The position numbers were made by a program, and so were the translations under genes. Under the pieces are notes generated by a model. The model did no database searches, was not told the DNA's origin, and saw only the letters and a program-made list of their open reading frames with translations. DNA of 64,000 bases. Source: Pantoea allii. Its GTDB lineage: Bacteria; Pseudomonadota; Gammaproteobacteria; Enterobacterales; Enterobacteriaceae. Below, piece by piece: positions 9,221-21,737 of the stretch (within the stretch, counting starts at the first letter, position 1; each line of letters begins with the position of its first letter). Location of the stretch: contig NZ_NTMH01000019.1 in the NCBI RefSeq assembly GCF_002307475.1, forward strand, positions 22,276 through 86,275, written 5' to 3'.

Positions 9221-10324
9221 TTGTCCAAGCGTATTTTGATGATAATTGACGGGCTGCCAGGCGGCGGTGCTGAAAAGGCCGTGCTGACGCTGGCACAGGG
9301 CCTGATAAATGACGGGCACCAGGTAGCACTTTTTTCTTTGCGTAACGTCTGCGATTATCCCCTACCTGCAGAACTCGATTACCAGATAATTAACGACGCT
9401 AGCCGTAGCCCATGGCGTAAGCTCACTGAAACATCGCGTCGCGCCACACTCCTGGATAAGGCCGTCCGTGCCAGTGAGACCCGGTATGGCAAATTTGATT
9501 TGGTACTGTCCCATCTGCATAAAACTGACCGCATTGTATCTTCCTCGCGTGCGCTCGATCCGTTAAAAACCTGGTACTGCATCCATGGCGTTTTTTCGGC
9601 CTCTTATCTGGCGCGCAAATCAGGTTTTGCGTTTTGGCTTAAGCGCCAGAAAATCCGTCACGTCTACCGTAATCGTCAGGTGGTCGCGGTTTCACAATAT
9701 GTACTGGATGATTTGATCCATTGTGTCGGCGTGAAACCCTCGCGAACCAACGTGATTTTTAACCCTTTTGATTTTGATGAAATCCGCCAGCTTTCTCAGG
9801 AACCTTGTCCGCTCGCAGGCACAGATTTTCTGGTACATGTTGGTCGTTTTCATGAAACAAAACGGCATGATCGCCTGCTGGAAGCTTACGCACAAAGTGG
9901 CATCCAGGCTCCTCTGGTCTTACTGGGGCAAGGCAGCCCTGCAACGAAAGAGAAGTTACATCGATTGACTGAACAACTGGGCATTTCAGATCGCGTGCGC
10001 TTTGAAGGTTTCCAGCGTAATCCCTATCCCTGGATTCGTCATGCCAGGATGTTGATTCTGAGCTCAGACAGCGAAGGGTTTGGCAACGTTTTGATTGAAG
10101 CGATGAGTTGTGGAACACCGGTAGTGAGTACGCGTTGTCCTGGCGGACCAGCAAGTATTTTAACCGGCGACCTGGGACGCGGACTGTCTGAGATGAATGC
10201 AGCCTCTTTAGCGGAAAAAATGCGTGAAATCCACGATAATCCCCCTGATTTGCATCAACTTGATTTGAACATCTACAGCCTGTCGGTTATTTGCCAGCAA
10301 TATTTGCACCTGGCTGACACCTGA
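9221..10324 (+). CDS. GT4-type LPS core glycosyltransferase (WabH-like context)
   Basis: A 367-residue GT-B glycosyltransferase. GLPGGGAEKAVLTLAQGL near residue 10 is the glycine-rich acceptor loop, and SDSEGFGNVLIEAMSCGTPVVS (near residue 285) is the GT4 donor signature with the E-x7-E pair. It begins with TTG, preceded by AGGTG at good spacing; no ATG gives a better start. In Klebsiella a GT4 enzyme, WabH, adds GlcNAc to WabG-linked GalA and a deacetylase follows. The head-to-head deacetylase here makes that pairing attractive, but it is inference. Confidence 0.75.
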   Translation: MSKRILMIIDGLPGGGAEKAVLTLAQGLINDGHQVALFSLRNVCDYPLPAELDYQIINDASRSPWRKLTETSRRATLLDKAVRASETRYGKFDLVLSHLHKTDRIVSSSRALDPLKTWYCIHGVFSASYLARKSGFAFWLKRQKIRHVYRNRQVVAVSQYVLDDLIHCVGVKPSRTNVIFNPFDFDEIRQLSQEPCPLAGTDFLVHVGRFHETKRHDRLLEAYAQSGIQAPLVLLGQGSPATKEKLHRLTEQLGISDRVRFEGFQRNPYPWIRHARMLILSSDSEGFGNVLIEAMSCGTPVVSTRCPGGPASILTGDLGRGLSEMNAASLAEKMREIHDNPPDLHQLDLNIYSLSVICQQYLHLADT

Positions 10325-10370
10325 TCTGAACGCCCACATTTCTGCCGTTGAGCACACATCCTGTTAACCA

Positions 10371-10408
10371 GCCGTTCCTTAAATCACCGAACAGATTAAG
10401 GGAACGGC
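10371..10408. terminator. Inverted repeat between convergent genes
   Basis: GCCGTTCCTTAAATC and GATTAAGGGAACGGC form a long imperfect stem with an 8-base loop between the ends of the GT4 gene (plus) and the GT9 gene (minus). There is no strong T run on either side, so it is at best a weak bidirectional terminator or an RNA 3'-end stabiliser. Confidence 0.5.
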
Positions 10409-10476
10409 AGGTTTGGCCGTTGTTTGCGCAACGAAAGACGCCTTTAGTCTCAGACGTTCAATAAATGATAAGATTG

Positions 10477-11514
10477 CTACGCGACAACGGCTTCCGGACT
10501 GCCTTTGAGCTGTTGCCACGCATCAATAACGCTTTCCAGCGTCACGTCATTACATTCCCCGGAAGGCGTCTGCAGGATTTTATATTCACCTGACCATGGG
10601 TGCCATCCGGGGGCATCAGTATCGCCAAAAAACACCACCTGCTTTTTATGTAAACCTGCAGCGATATGCATTTGGCCACCATCGCTACACAGAATTTGGT
10701 CACAACAACTAAAGCCCGCCATTAAATCACGCACCGACGTTGTCGAGTAGGCGGCGACACGAGAGGAATTGACTAACGCCAGGAGGTTCTCTGCACGGGC
10801 ATCATCACCCCTGTCATCCGGCCCCAGTGCACCCTGCGGAGACCAAAAGATCAGCACACGCGCTTGCTCATCCTCTAACAGATAATGGATAAAAGCCGCA
10901 TAGCTTTCCAGGCCCCAACGTCGCTTCGGGCTACGGCTGCTGATGTGTATACCGTAAGTTTGGCCGGCTACGGAAAACATGGAATTGACACGTTTTTTTG
11001 CCTGCTCACGCTCTTTATGAGTTAAATAAACTCTTACCGGCGGAACTGCAGGCAAACGATCGGTCAGCGCTGAGAGATACGAGTAAGTGTGTTCGACCTG
11101 GTGGTTGCCAGAAAAATCGTCTCTGCAAAAGATTCTTGTCAGCCCGTTACTGGCTTCACCCGCGCCAATAATATGGGTGGCTCCCGCCATACGCGCCAGA
11201 CGTAAGCTGTATTTGCAGGGGACCGGGTTAGCCAGTACCGCCGCATCAAACTTCGTTTTACGTAAAGCCCAAAAAATTTTTAAACGGTGCCAGTAAACGC
11301 CAATTGCGGTCTCATTCTTGCCACGGTGCTTGGCTTTCTTATAGACATGAAGCGCATCAACATGGGGGTTATGCAGTATCACATCCTGCGCCACTTTATT
11401 TACCAACAGCGTCAGTTTAGCTTCGGGAAAGGCCGTTTTGATGCCTTCGAGCAACGGCGTGGTACAAACCATATCACCAATGTTGTCGCGCCTGATGACG
11501 AGGATATTTTTCAT
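10477..11514 (-). CDS. GT9-family glycosyltransferase (heptosyltransferase-like)
   Basis: A 345-residue GT-B protein related to ADP-heptose transferases. It begins MKNILVIRRDNIGDMVCTTPLL, the family's N-terminal pattern, and has CSDGGQMHIAAGLHKKQVVFFG (near residue 275) in place of the usual D-x-G-x-x-H-x-A-A donor segment. It is distinct from WaaF, WaaC and WaaQ in this locus and so is a fourth GT9 enzyme, perhaps adding an outer-core heptose. It is reversed, convergent with the GT4 gene and divergent from waaH. The exact step is unknown. Confidence 0.75.
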   Translation of the reverse strand: MKNILVIRRDNIGDMVCTTPLLEGIKTAFPEAKLTLLVNKVAQDVILHNPHVDALHVYKKAKHRGKNETAIGVYWHRLKIFWALRKTKFDAAVLANPVPCKYSLRLARMAGATHIIGAGEASNGLTRIFCRDDFSGNHQVEHTYSYLSALTDRLPAVPPVRVYLTHKEREQAKKRVNSMFSVAGQTYGIHISSRSPKRRWGLESYAAFIHYLLEDEQARVLIFWSPQGALGPDDRGDDARAENLLALVNSSRVAAYSTTSVRDLMAGFSCCDQILCSDGGQMHIAAGLHKKQVVFFGDTDAPGWHPWSGEYKILQTPSGECNDVTLESVIDAWQQLKGSPEAVVA

Positions 11515-11690
11515 ACAATACTCAGTTTAGGAAAGCACGGCCGGGCTATAGCATACCTGGCGTTAAGAGTGGCGAAAAAATAAATTTCTGCTACACATAG
11601 TGTTTGACCCATATTGCAAAAAAAGTTCTGAATGCTTTCGTAATAATGTCCGCAAACATCCGCTCAATTTTCATTTGAATTTATGATGCC

Positions 11691-12680
11691 GTGTCACAGA
11701 ATTTGCCTTTATTATCAATAATCACACCAATGTTTAACGCTGGTGCCATGTTTGAGACATTTATCCAGTCTTTGCTGGCTCAGACGCTGACATCCCTGGA
11801 AATCATCCTCGTTGATGATGGCTCCACAGACGGCTCAGGTGAGAAGGCAGACGGCTATGCACAGTGCTACCCCCACATTCAGGTCATCCACCAGCCCAAC
11901 GGTGGCGTCTCACGTGCGCGCAATGCAGGGCTGGCGGTCGCTCGCGGCAAGTATGTGACCTTTCCAGACGCTGACGACACCATGAAGCCCGAGATGTACC
12001 AGACGCTGGTAGATATGGCAGAGTCAGACAATCTGGATGCGGCACAATGTAACGCCGAGTGGTTTTTCCAGGCGGATGGGAACGTTCAGCCACTTATTCC
12101 CCCGGACAGGCTCACCAGCACAGCCGTGTTGAGCGGACCAGAATGGCTCAACAAGGCGCTGAAGACTCATCGCTACAAACATGTCGTCTGGCTCGGTATT
12201 TACCGACGCGAACTGATTGAAAAACTGAAGCTGAATTTTGAACCCGGCCTGCACCATCAGGATATTCCGTGGACCACCGAGTTCATGCTGAATGTAGAGC
12301 GCGTACGCTATACCGATAAACAGCTGTATCGCTACTATCTGCACGATGCTTCTATCAGTAACCGTAAGCGTACCGGCCTGCGCAATGTTGAATATCAACG
12401 TCACTACCTGAAAATTGCCCAAATGCTGGAAGCGATCAATGCGCGCTATCGCCATAAAGTCAAAATCTACCCGGCATTCCACTATCAGATCACTTACGAA
12501 GCACTCAGCGTATGCCACAGTATCCGACGCGAACCTGAGGAATCAGCCCGTCAGGCGATGATTGCGGATCTCTTCGCTACCCAGACACACAAACGCATGC
12601 TGCGTAATGCGCGTGGTGTAAAACAGTGGTATCAGTTGCTGCTCTGGCTGAGCCGTATTTATTACTGGCGCAGGAAATAA
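11691..12680 (+). CDS. waaH: LPS HepIII-decorating GT2 glycosyltransferase (WaaH/YibD family)
   Basis: A 329-residue GT2 protein closely resembling E. coli WaaH (YibD), which adds glucuronic acid to HepIII. Shared segments include the opening LSIITPMFNAG, LVDDGSTDGS, the FPDADD metal motif, and the long GLHHQDIPWTTEFML region with YRYYLHDASIS after it. The start is a GTG at 11691 without a strong ribosome site; no in-frame ATG fits better. In E. coli the gene lies near kbl; here it is just upstream of waaQ, whose product makes the HepIII acceptor. UDP-glucuronate as donor is inferred from the homologue. Confidence 0.8.
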   Translation: MSQNLPLLSIITPMFNAGAMFETFIQSLLAQTLTSLEIILVDDGSTDGSGEKADGYAQCYPHIQVIHQPNGGVSRARNAGLAVARGKYVTFPDADDTMKPEMYQTLVDMAESDNLDAAQCNAEWFFQADGNVQPLIPPDRLTSTAVLSGPEWLNKALKTHRYKHVVWLGIYRRELIEKLKLNFEPGLHHQDIPWTTEFMLNVERVRYTDKQLYRYYLHDASISNRKRTGLRNVEYQRHYLKIAQMLEAINARYRHKVKIYPAFHYQITYEALSVCHSIRREPEESARQAMIADLFATQTHKRMLRNARGVKQWYQLLLWLSRIYYWRRK

Positions 12681-12753
12681 GCGACGTCACTTGCTTTAAC
12701 CCCTTCAGGGTTTGCCCTACAATCAGCTCACTGAATTCTGAGAGCATTTGAGT

Positions 12754-13830
12754 ATGACAAGCCCGATTCCAGCCCAGTTTGCACCGAAAAAAATTCTGTT
12801 AATCAAACTGCGTCATCACGGCGACATGCTGCTGACTACGCCTGTCATCAATGCTTTGCATCAGCATTATCCGCAGGCCACCCTTGATGTCCTGCTTTAT
12901 AAAGAAACACGCCCCATGCTGGAGGCGCATCCTTCCATACATCACCTGCATATCATCGATCGCAACTGGAAAAAGGAAGGCGGCTGGCAGAAGTTGCGCC
13001 ATGAAATGGCCCTGCTCTCAGCGGTGCGATCCCGTCATTACGATGTGGTGATTAACCTTGCCGATCAGTGGCGCAGTGCGATTATTACCCGGCTGTCTGG
13101 CGCGCCGGTGCGCATTGGCTTTGCGTTTAAGAAACGCGATAACGCCTTCTGGGGTTGGTGCCACAATCATTTGGTCACCACAGAAAATCATGATCGGTTG
13201 CACACGGTGGAGCAGAACCTGTCAGCCCTGTCACCGCTGCAGATTTCAACCGAGGGCGCCAAAGCCTCTATGCATTTCAGCCCGAACGACGATCGGAAAG
13301 TGCAGGATATGCTGCTCCAGCAACAGATAAATAGCCCTTTTATCGTACTGCAACCTACGTCGCGCTGGCAGTTTAAATGTTGGGAAGAAGATAAAGTTGC
13401 AGCCACTATCGACCAACTGGCTCAAGCCGACCGAAAAGTCATCCTGACAGCAGGACCGGATGATAGTGAGCTGGCGATGGTTGAGCGGATTCTGGCGCAG
13501 TGCCATTCTCCGCATGTTATCTCCCTGGCAGGCCAGCTGACGCTGCCTCAGTTGGCCGCGCTTATCGCTCGCGCCAGGCTTTTTATTGGCGTGGACTCGG
13601 CCCCCATGCATATGGCCGCCGCGCTGGACACACCGTGCATTGCGCTGTTTGGTCCCACTAAGTTGCAACACTGGCGTCCGTGGGGTGACAACAATCGGGT
13701 CATCTGGGCTGGCGATTATGCCCCCCTTCCTCCGCCAGACTCCATTGATACGCGCACCGGGCAACGGTATTTATCCGTTATTCCGGTTGAGGACGTGGTG
13801 ACCGCCGCAAGGAGCTATTTAAATGAGTAA
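12754..13830 (+). CDS. waaQ: LPS heptosyltransferase III
   Basis: GT9 enzyme that adds the branch heptose HepIII to HepII. The product is 358 residues. The N-terminal KILLIKLRHHGDMLLTTPVI is the characteristic WaaQ opening, and IGVDSAPMHMAAALDTP (near residue 285) is the donor-binding segment with the conserved Asp and His. I used the ATG at 12754; a TTG two codons upstream is possible but adds only two residues. It overlaps the wabG start by 8 bp, so the two are translated together. Confidence 0.92.
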   Translation: MTSPIPAQFAPKKILLIKLRHHGDMLLTTPVINALHQHYPQATLDVLLYKETRPMLEAHPSIHHLHIIDRNWKKEGGWQKLRHEMALLSAVRSRHYDVVINLADQWRSAIITRLSGAPVRIGFAFKKRDNAFWGWCHNHLVTTENHDRLHTVEQNLSALSPLQISTEGAKASMHFSPNDDRKVQDMLLQQQINSPFIVLQPTSRWQFKCWEEDKVAATIDQLAQADRKVILTAGPDDSELAMVERILAQCHSPHVISLAGQLTLPQLAALIARARLFIGVDSAPMHMAAALDTPCIALFGPTKLQHWRPWGDNNRVIWAGDYAPLPPPDSIDTRTGQRYLSVIPVEDVVTAARSYLNE

Positions 13831-14959
13831 GTTACGTCTGGCGATTGTCCGGCAAAAATACCGCCCCGATGGCGGGGCCGAGCGTTTTATTTCACGCGCA
13901 CTGGAAGCCCTGGGTAGCGAACAGTTAGATCTCAATATCATCACCCGAAGCTGGCAAGGAAAACCCAATCCGGACTGGCATCTGCATATCTGCAATCCTG
14001 CTAAACTGGGACGGGTCTCGCGTGAGCGGGGTTTTGCCCATGCGGCACGGGCCTGCTGGGAACGGGAGAAGTTTGATATTGTCCAGAGCCATGAGCGTAT
14101 AGCGGGCTGTGACATATTTCGGGCCGGCGACGGTGTACATCGTGTCTGGCTTGAGCAACGGGCACGCATTGTTTCTCCGCTGCAGCGCTTGAGCGCCGCA
14201 ATAAGTCCTTATCATCGCTACGTCCTGCAGGCGGAAACGGATATGTTTCATTCCCCCTCGCTGAAAGCGGTAATATGTAATTCTGAGATGGTGAAAAAAG
14301 ACATCCTGCGCTGCTTTACGCTGCAGGCAGAGAAAATACATGTCATTTACAACGCTATCGATTCAACGCGCTTTCAGCCGGCCACTGAGGCCTCTCGTCA
14401 TGCTGTGCGTACACAGCTGAACCTGCCCACTAACGCAACCGTACTGATTTATGTGGGTTCTGGATTTGAACGTAAAGGCCTGAAAGCCGCCATTGAAGCG
14501 CTGGCCAAAAGTAATCGCTATCTGATTGTGGTCGGTCAGGATAAACAGGTGAAACGTTATCAGCAGTTAGCCAACCAGCTCAACTGCCTTGAACGGTTAC
14601 GTTTTGTCGGCGTACAGCAGGATGTGCAGCCCTTTTACCATGCTGCTGATGGTTTGCTACTGCCAACGCTCTACGATCCTTTTCCCAATGTTGTGCTGGA
14701 AGCGATGGCATGTGGTTTGCCCGTGATTACCAGCACGGGCTGTGGCGGCGCGGAATTTATTCGCGAAGGCCAGGAAGGCTTTGTACGCGATGCGCTAGAC
14801 ATCACAGGCCTTAACCAGGCTATTAACGCCCTTTCTATGCTGACCGTCGATATGAGGATGGGAGAAGCGGCGCGGCGCAGGATCGAACCCTACAGTCCAC
14901 AGAACCTGGCGAATTCACTGAATGCGCTTTATCAGCAGGTGCTGAATAGCCACTCATGA
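13823..14959 (+). CDS. wabG: LPS core GT4 glycosyltransferase, WabG type
   Basis: A 378-residue GT4 enzyme. It starts MSKLRLAIVRQKYRPDGGAE and has FERKGLKAAIEAL and DGLLLPTLYDPFPNVVLEAM blocks nearly identical in layout to Klebsiella WabG, which attaches galacturonic acid to HepII as the first outer-core residue. It is distinct from E. coli WaaG, which adds glucose there. This points to a galacturonate-containing, phosphate-poor core; that chemical inference comes from Klebsiella rather than from this sequence. Coupled to waaQ. Confidence 0.88.
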   Translation: MSKLRLAIVRQKYRPDGGAERFISRALEALGSEQLDLNIITRSWQGKPNPDWHLHICNPAKLGRVSRERGFAHAARACWEREKFDIVQSHERIAGCDIFRAGDGVHRVWLEQRARIVSPLQRLSAAISPYHRYVLQAETDMFHSPSLKAVICNSEMVKKDILRCFTLQAEKIHVIYNAIDSTRFQPATEASRHAVRTQLNLPTNATVLIYVGSGFERKGLKAAIEALAKSNRYLIVVGQDKQVKRYQQLANQLNCLERLRFVGVQQDVQPFYHAADGLLLPTLYDPFPNVVLEAMACGLPVITSTGCGGAEFIREGQEGFVRDALDITGLNQAINALSMLTVDMRMGEAARRRIEPYSPQNLANSLNALYQQVLNSHS

Positions 14960-15049
14960 TGTGGGATGAGTGATTATGCTGTTTCTGATAAGATGCAGTA
15001 ATCTGACTTTAATCTGTTTTTTTGACGCCAACGTGTCATAACGGTAACT

Positions 15050-16323
15050 ATGACGACCATTTACACCGCATTGCTCTATTTTATTCAGCCACTGATTTGG
15101 CTGCGCCTGTGGCTGCGTGGTCGTAAAGCCCCTGCCTACCGTAAACGCTGGGCAGAGCGTTATGGCTATTGCGCCGGAAAAGTAAAACCTGAAGGCATAG
15201 TTTTGCATTCCGTCTCCGTGGGTGAAACCCTGGCGGCGGTGCCTCTGGTGCGCGCACTACGTCATCGTTATCCTACGCTGCCTATTACCGTAACAACCAT
15301 GACGCCAACCGGCTCTGAACGCGCGCAGTCTGCGTTTGGCAAAGATGTGCATCACGTCTATTTGCCCTACGATCTGCCAGGCTCCATCAATCGCTTTCTT
15401 GATACGGTTAATCCGCGCCTGGTGATCATTATGGAAACGGAGTTGTGGCCAAACATCATCCGCATTCTGCATGAGCGCCATATTCCGCTGGTGATCGCCA
15501 ACGCCCGGCTGTCGGAACGTTCTGCAAAGGGCTACCGCAAGCTGGGCAAGTTTATGCGTAACCTGTTACAGAGCATCACGCTGATTGCCGCTCAGAACGC
15601 CGAGGACGGGGAGCGTTTTCTTCAGCTCGGCCTGAAACGTTCTCACCTGTCGATTACCGGTAGCCTGAAGTTTGATATTTCTGTTACGCCAGAGCTGGCC
15701 GCAAGAGCGATAACGCTGCGGCGTCAGTGGGCGCCCCGCCGCCCGGTTTGGATTGCCACCAGCACTCATGAAGGCGAAGAGGCGATTCTGCTGGATACGC
15801 ACCGCCGTTTATTACAAACCTTTCCGGATCTGCTGCTTATTCTGGTGCCACGTCATCCGGAGCGTTTCAACGATGCCCGCGAACTGACGCAAAAACGCCA
15901 GTTCAGTTTTACCTTGCGTAGCAGCGGTGAAATCCCATCCAGTTCAACGCAGGTCGTCATTGGCGACTCGATGGGGGAACTGATGCTGCTGTATGGCATT
16001 GCCGATCTGGCATTTGTGGGCGGCAGTCTGGTTGAGCGCGGCGGTCATAATCCGCTTGAACCTGCAGCCCATGCTATTCCTGTGCTGATGGGCCCGCACA
16101 CCTGGAACTTCAAAGATATTTGCAGCAAGTTGCAGCAGGCACAGGGACTGATCACCGTCACCGATGCTGCGTCACTTGAAAAAGAAGTGACGAATCTGCT
16201 GCAGGACGATGATTATCGTCGCTACTACGGACGCCATGCCGTAGAAGTGCTCCACCAAAATCAGGGAGCCATACAGCGTCTGCTACAGTTACTTGAACCC
16301 CATTTACCGCCACGAGCTCATTG

Positions 16324-16324
<1 letters not shown>
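15050..16324 (+). CDS. waaA: Kdo transferase
   Basis: 3-deoxy-D-manno-octulosonic acid transferase, which adds two Kdo residues from CMP-Kdo to lipid IVA. The 424-residue GT30 protein matches E. coli WaaA (425). It has an N-terminal membrane anchor ([15 protein letters not shown]), the VSVGE segment with the catalytic Glu near residue 60, and [19 protein letters not shown] in the C-terminal donor domain (about residue 325). Its stop codon shares bases with the waaE start, and the waaA-waaE-coaD order is typical of Klebsiella, Serratia and relatives. Confidence 0.97.
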
Positions 16325-18385
<2,061 letters not shown>

Positions 18386-18412
18386 AACCTCTCCCCTGCG
18401 CATTACACAAAC

Positions 18413-18440
18413 AAAAAACCCGGCCTGAGCCGGGTTTTTT
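18413..18440. terminator. Bidirectional rho-independent terminator
   Basis: A GC-rich stem, AACCCGGC-CTGA-GCCGGGTT, is flanked by A's on one side and T's on the other. It ends the rpmB-rpmG transcript just ahead of mutM. Confidence 0.85.
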
Positions 18441-18454
18441 GCAGAAAACCAAAA

Positions 18455-18625
<171 letters not shown>

Positions 18626-18642
18626 TCAGTTCCTTAGTACTA

Positions 18643-18900
<258 letters not shown>

Positions 18901-19022
18901 TCAGCTCGAGCTTTAAAAATTAGGTTTTGGCCGCCTCGTCAGGCTTACAGCCCGCCAGGCGAGTTCCATGGAACCCGCTAAGCTGGCCTAACCGCCAAAC
19001 CCGAGATTCTCAAAGGTGGCGT

Positions 19023-19051
19023 AGTATACGCCGCTCGGCCCAAGTGCTCAA
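19023..19051 (-). promoter_or_regulatory. Sigma-70 promoter of rpmB-rpmG
   Basis: Read on the minus strand, TTGAGC and TATACT are separated by 17 bp, close to consensus. The resulting leader of about 135 nt includes a GC-rich hairpin-forming part (CGCCTGGCGGGC region) before the rpmB ribosome site GGAG. Confidence 0.7.
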
Positions 19052-19117
19052 GTCCCGAACAGATAAAGATCCCGAATGATCGTGTAAAAAGCCGTCATCT
19101 GGACCAGATTTTCAGGC

Positions 19118-19774
19118 TCAGAGCCATCCCCGTTCGGTAAATGAGACAGATTCACCATGTCCAATCACCAGATGATCGAGCACGCGAATGTTTACCAAGC
19201 GACAAGCTTCGCAGATTTTCACCGTAATGTCGCGGTCAGCCTTACTGGGCTCGGCTTTTCCCGACGGATGGTTATGCGCGATGATCAACGCTGCAGCGTT
19301 AATTTTAAGCGCCTCGCGCACAATCTCTCGTGGATGAACCTCCACACTATTAATGGAGCCAGAGAACATTTGCCGGGCGGTTATCACCCGATGTTGATTA
19401 TCTAAAAACATCACGATAAAAATCTCACGTTCCTGCTCCGCCAACAGCATTTGCAGATACTGGCGTGTTGCAATGGGGCTATCGAGCGTATTTTCACGGG
19501 CCAGCTGGCTGGCAAAAAAGCGTTTAGCCAGCTCAGCAACGGCCCGGAGCTGGATTAACTTAATTTCGCCCGCCCCTTTAATGCCTTTAAAATCCTCGGC
19601 ACTGGCGTTCACGATGTTGTATAGCGAGCCCAACTCTTGCAACATCTGCTGTGCCAGCTTCATCACCGGTACGCCTCTTGAACCGGTGCGCAAAAAGATG
19701 GCTAACAGTTCTGCATCACTTAATGCATCTGCGCCCAGTAGCTTAAGTTTTTCCCGTGGTAGAAAATGATTCAT
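19118..19774 (-). CDS. radC: RadC family (JAB/MPN domain) protein
   Basis: A 218-residue RadC/YicR-type protein. An N-terminal helix-hairpin-helix-like region ([14 protein letters not shown]) precedes the MPN domain with the HNHPSG metal motif near residue 168 and its upstream Glu. The biochemical role in enterobacteria is unsettled despite the name. I prefer the ATG at 19774 because GGGAG lies upstream; a further in-frame start ten codons upstream would overlap the coaBC upstream region more. Confidence 0.93.
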   Translation of the reverse strand: MNHFLPREKLKLLGADALSDAELLAIFLRTGSRGVPVMKLAQQMLQELGSLYNIVNASAEDFKGIKGAGEIKLIQLRAVAELAKRFFASQLARENTLDSPIATRQYLQMLLAEQEREIFIVMFLDNQHRVITARQMFSGSINSVEVHPREIVREALKINAAALIIAHNHPSGKAEPSKADRDITVKICEACRLVNIRVLDHLVIGHGESVSFTERGWL

Positions 19775-19954
19775 TGCTGCTCTCCCTGTCGCCCCCTGTA
19801 TCATCCCCTGTCAGTGAAAACGCCACCAGTGAGCAAATGTGATTCTTCGGCACATCTCGCAAACGCAGTCATTGAAAAGGTGCCTGAGAGGTTTTGTGAT
19901 AAAATTCGACCATTCCGCCGTCCCGAAACGGCAATTGAAAATGAGGTTAGCTGC

Positions 19955-21181
19955 ATGATGGGATTAGCCGGTAAAAAAGTGCTGTTAGGCGTAAGTGGTG
20001 GTATTGCGGCCTATAAAACACCCGAGCTGGTGCGCCGTCTTCGCGATCGCGGTGCCGATGTGCGCGTGATGATGACCCATGCAGCAAAAGCGTTTATTAC
20101 GCCGCTCAGCCTCCAGGCCGTATCGGGCTATCCGGTAATGGACGATCTGCTCGACCCAGCAGCCGAGGCAGCAATGGGCCATATTGAGTTGGCCAAATGG
20201 GCCGATCTGATTCTACTGGCACCGGCATCAGCAGATGTAATTGCGCGAATGACGGCCGGTATGGCGAATGATTTAGTGACGACCGCCGTGCTGGCTACCG
20301 CGTCACCTGTCGCGATTGTGCCCGCAATGAATCAGCAGATGTACCGTGCAGCCGTCACGCAAGCAAACCTCGCGACGCTTCAGTCGCGTGGCGTGTTGAT
20401 CTGGGGGCCTGACAGCGGCAGCCAGGCATGCGGCGATGTCGGGCCGGGTCGTATGCTCGACCCGCTGGCTATCGTGGACTACGCGGTGCAGTGGGCAAGC
20501 CCCGTCAACGATCTGCAACATCTCAACATTATGATTACCGCCGGTCCTACCCGTGAAGCCATCGATCCTGTGCGTTATATCAGCAATCACAGTTCCGGAA
20601 AAATGGGCTTTGCCATCGCGACAGCCGCCGCCAGCCGTGGTGCAAATGTCACGCTGGTTTGTGGCCCGGTGACCTTACCTACGCCCACCGGTGTTAAGCG
20701 GGTTGATGTGACATCGGCACTGGACATGCAGGCGGCAGTGATGGGCGAGATAAACAAACAACATATTTTCATTGCAAGCGCTGCCGTGGCAGACTACCGG
20801 GCAGCCAACATTGCGGATGAGAAAATCAAGAAACAGGATGACAATAATGATGATAATGTCACCCTGCAACTCATCAAAAATCCCGATATTGTCGCGGGCG
20901 TTGCCGCGTTACCGCAGGGCCGACCGTTTGTGGTTGGATTTGCGGCTGAAACCCAGAATGTGGAAGAATACGCCCGGAAAAAACGCGCGCGTAAAAAGCT
21001 GGACCTGATCTGTGCTAACGACGTGTCAAAAGCAGGACAAGGGTTCAATAGCGACACCAATGCTCTTCACCTTTTTTGGCAGGAAGGAGAAAAGACCTTA
21101 CCGCTCAGCGATAAGTCACTCCTTGGTCAACTTTTAATAGACGAGATTGTCAGCCGTTATGATGAAAAAAATAGACGTTAA
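19955..21181 (+). CDS. coaBC: Bifunctional phosphopantothenoylcysteine decarboxylase / phosphopantothenate-cysteine ligase
   Basis: Two consecutive steps of CoA synthesis. The N-terminal flavoprotein (CoaC) domain begins [20 protein letters not shown] and contains PAMNQQMY with the FMN-pocket Asn. The C-terminal CoaB domain from about residue 190 starts [22 protein letters not shown]. The length is 408 residues. The ATG at 19955 has GAGG eight bases ahead; the ORF is open upstream, but that part is not conserved. It overlaps dut by about 20 bp. Confidence 0.96.
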   Translation: MMGLAGKKVLLGVSGGIAAYKTPELVRRLRDRGADVRVMMTHAAKAFITPLSLQAVSGYPVMDDLLDPAAEAAMGHIELAKWADLILLAPASADVIARMTAGMANDLVTTAVLATASPVAIVPAMNQQMYRAAVTQANLATLQSRGVLIWGPDSGSQACGDVGPGRMLDPLAIVDYAVQWASPVNDLQHLNIMITAGPTREAIDPVRYISNHSSGKMGFAIATAAASRGANVTLVCGPVTLPTPTGVKRVDVTSALDMQAAVMGEINKQHIFIASAAVADYRAANIADEKIKKQDDNNDDNVTLQLIKNPDIVAGVAALPQGRPFVVGFAAETQNVEEYARKKRARKKLDLICANDVSKAGQGFNSDTNALHLFWQEGEKTLPLSDKSLLGQLLIDEIVSRYDEKNRR

Positions 21182-21617
21182 AATTCTCGATGCGCGCGTC
21201 GGCAAGGATTTCCCATTGCCGACTTATGCGACACCGGGTTCCGCTGGGTTAGATCTGCGTGCCTGTATTGATGATGCGATGGAAATCGCACCGGGTACCA
21301 CAATACTGGTCCCTACCGGACTGGCTATTCACATTGCCGATCCGAGCCTTGCTGCTGTTATTCTCCCGCGCTCAGGCCTGGGTCATAAACATGGCATCGT
21401 ACTGGGTAACCTGGTCGGCCTTATTGATGCCGATTATCAGGGACAACTGATGGTATCGGTATGGAATCGTGGGCAGGAAAGCTTTACGCTACAGCCGGGC
21501 GACCGCATGGCCCAGCTGGTTTTTGTACCTGTCGTCCAGGCCGAATTCAATCTGGTGGAAACGTTTGACGCCAGCTTGCGCGGCGAAGGTGGCTTCGGTC
21601 ACTCAGGCCGTCAGTAA
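21162..21617 (+). CDS. dut: dUTP diphosphatase
   Basis: Trimeric dUTPase that hydrolyses dUTP to dUMP, preventing uracil incorporation and feeding dTMP synthesis. It has 151 residues, identical in length to E. coli Dut. The conserved motifs are visible in order: [32 protein letters not shown], the [12 protein letters not shown] block, and the C-terminal GEGGFGHSG flexible arm. It begins inside the last codons of coaBC; an ATG one codon earlier (21159) is equally possible. Confidence 0.97.
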   Translation: MKKIDVKILDARVGKDFPLPTYATPGSAGLDLRACIDDAMEIAPGTTILVPTGLAIHIADPSLAAVILPRSGLGHKHGIVLGNLVGLIDADYQGQLMVSVWNRGQESFTLQPGDRMAQLVFVPVVQAEFNLVETFDASLRGEGGFGHSGRQ

Positions 21618-21737
21618 CCAGCACTACCGATTTTCACTTACGCCAATCATTTTATTTCTCATCGCCATAAGTCTTTCTCTTGTGGCTGATGCGTAGGTGT
21701 TGCCTGTTTATGGTGAAATTCAGGGGTTTTTAAGGGC

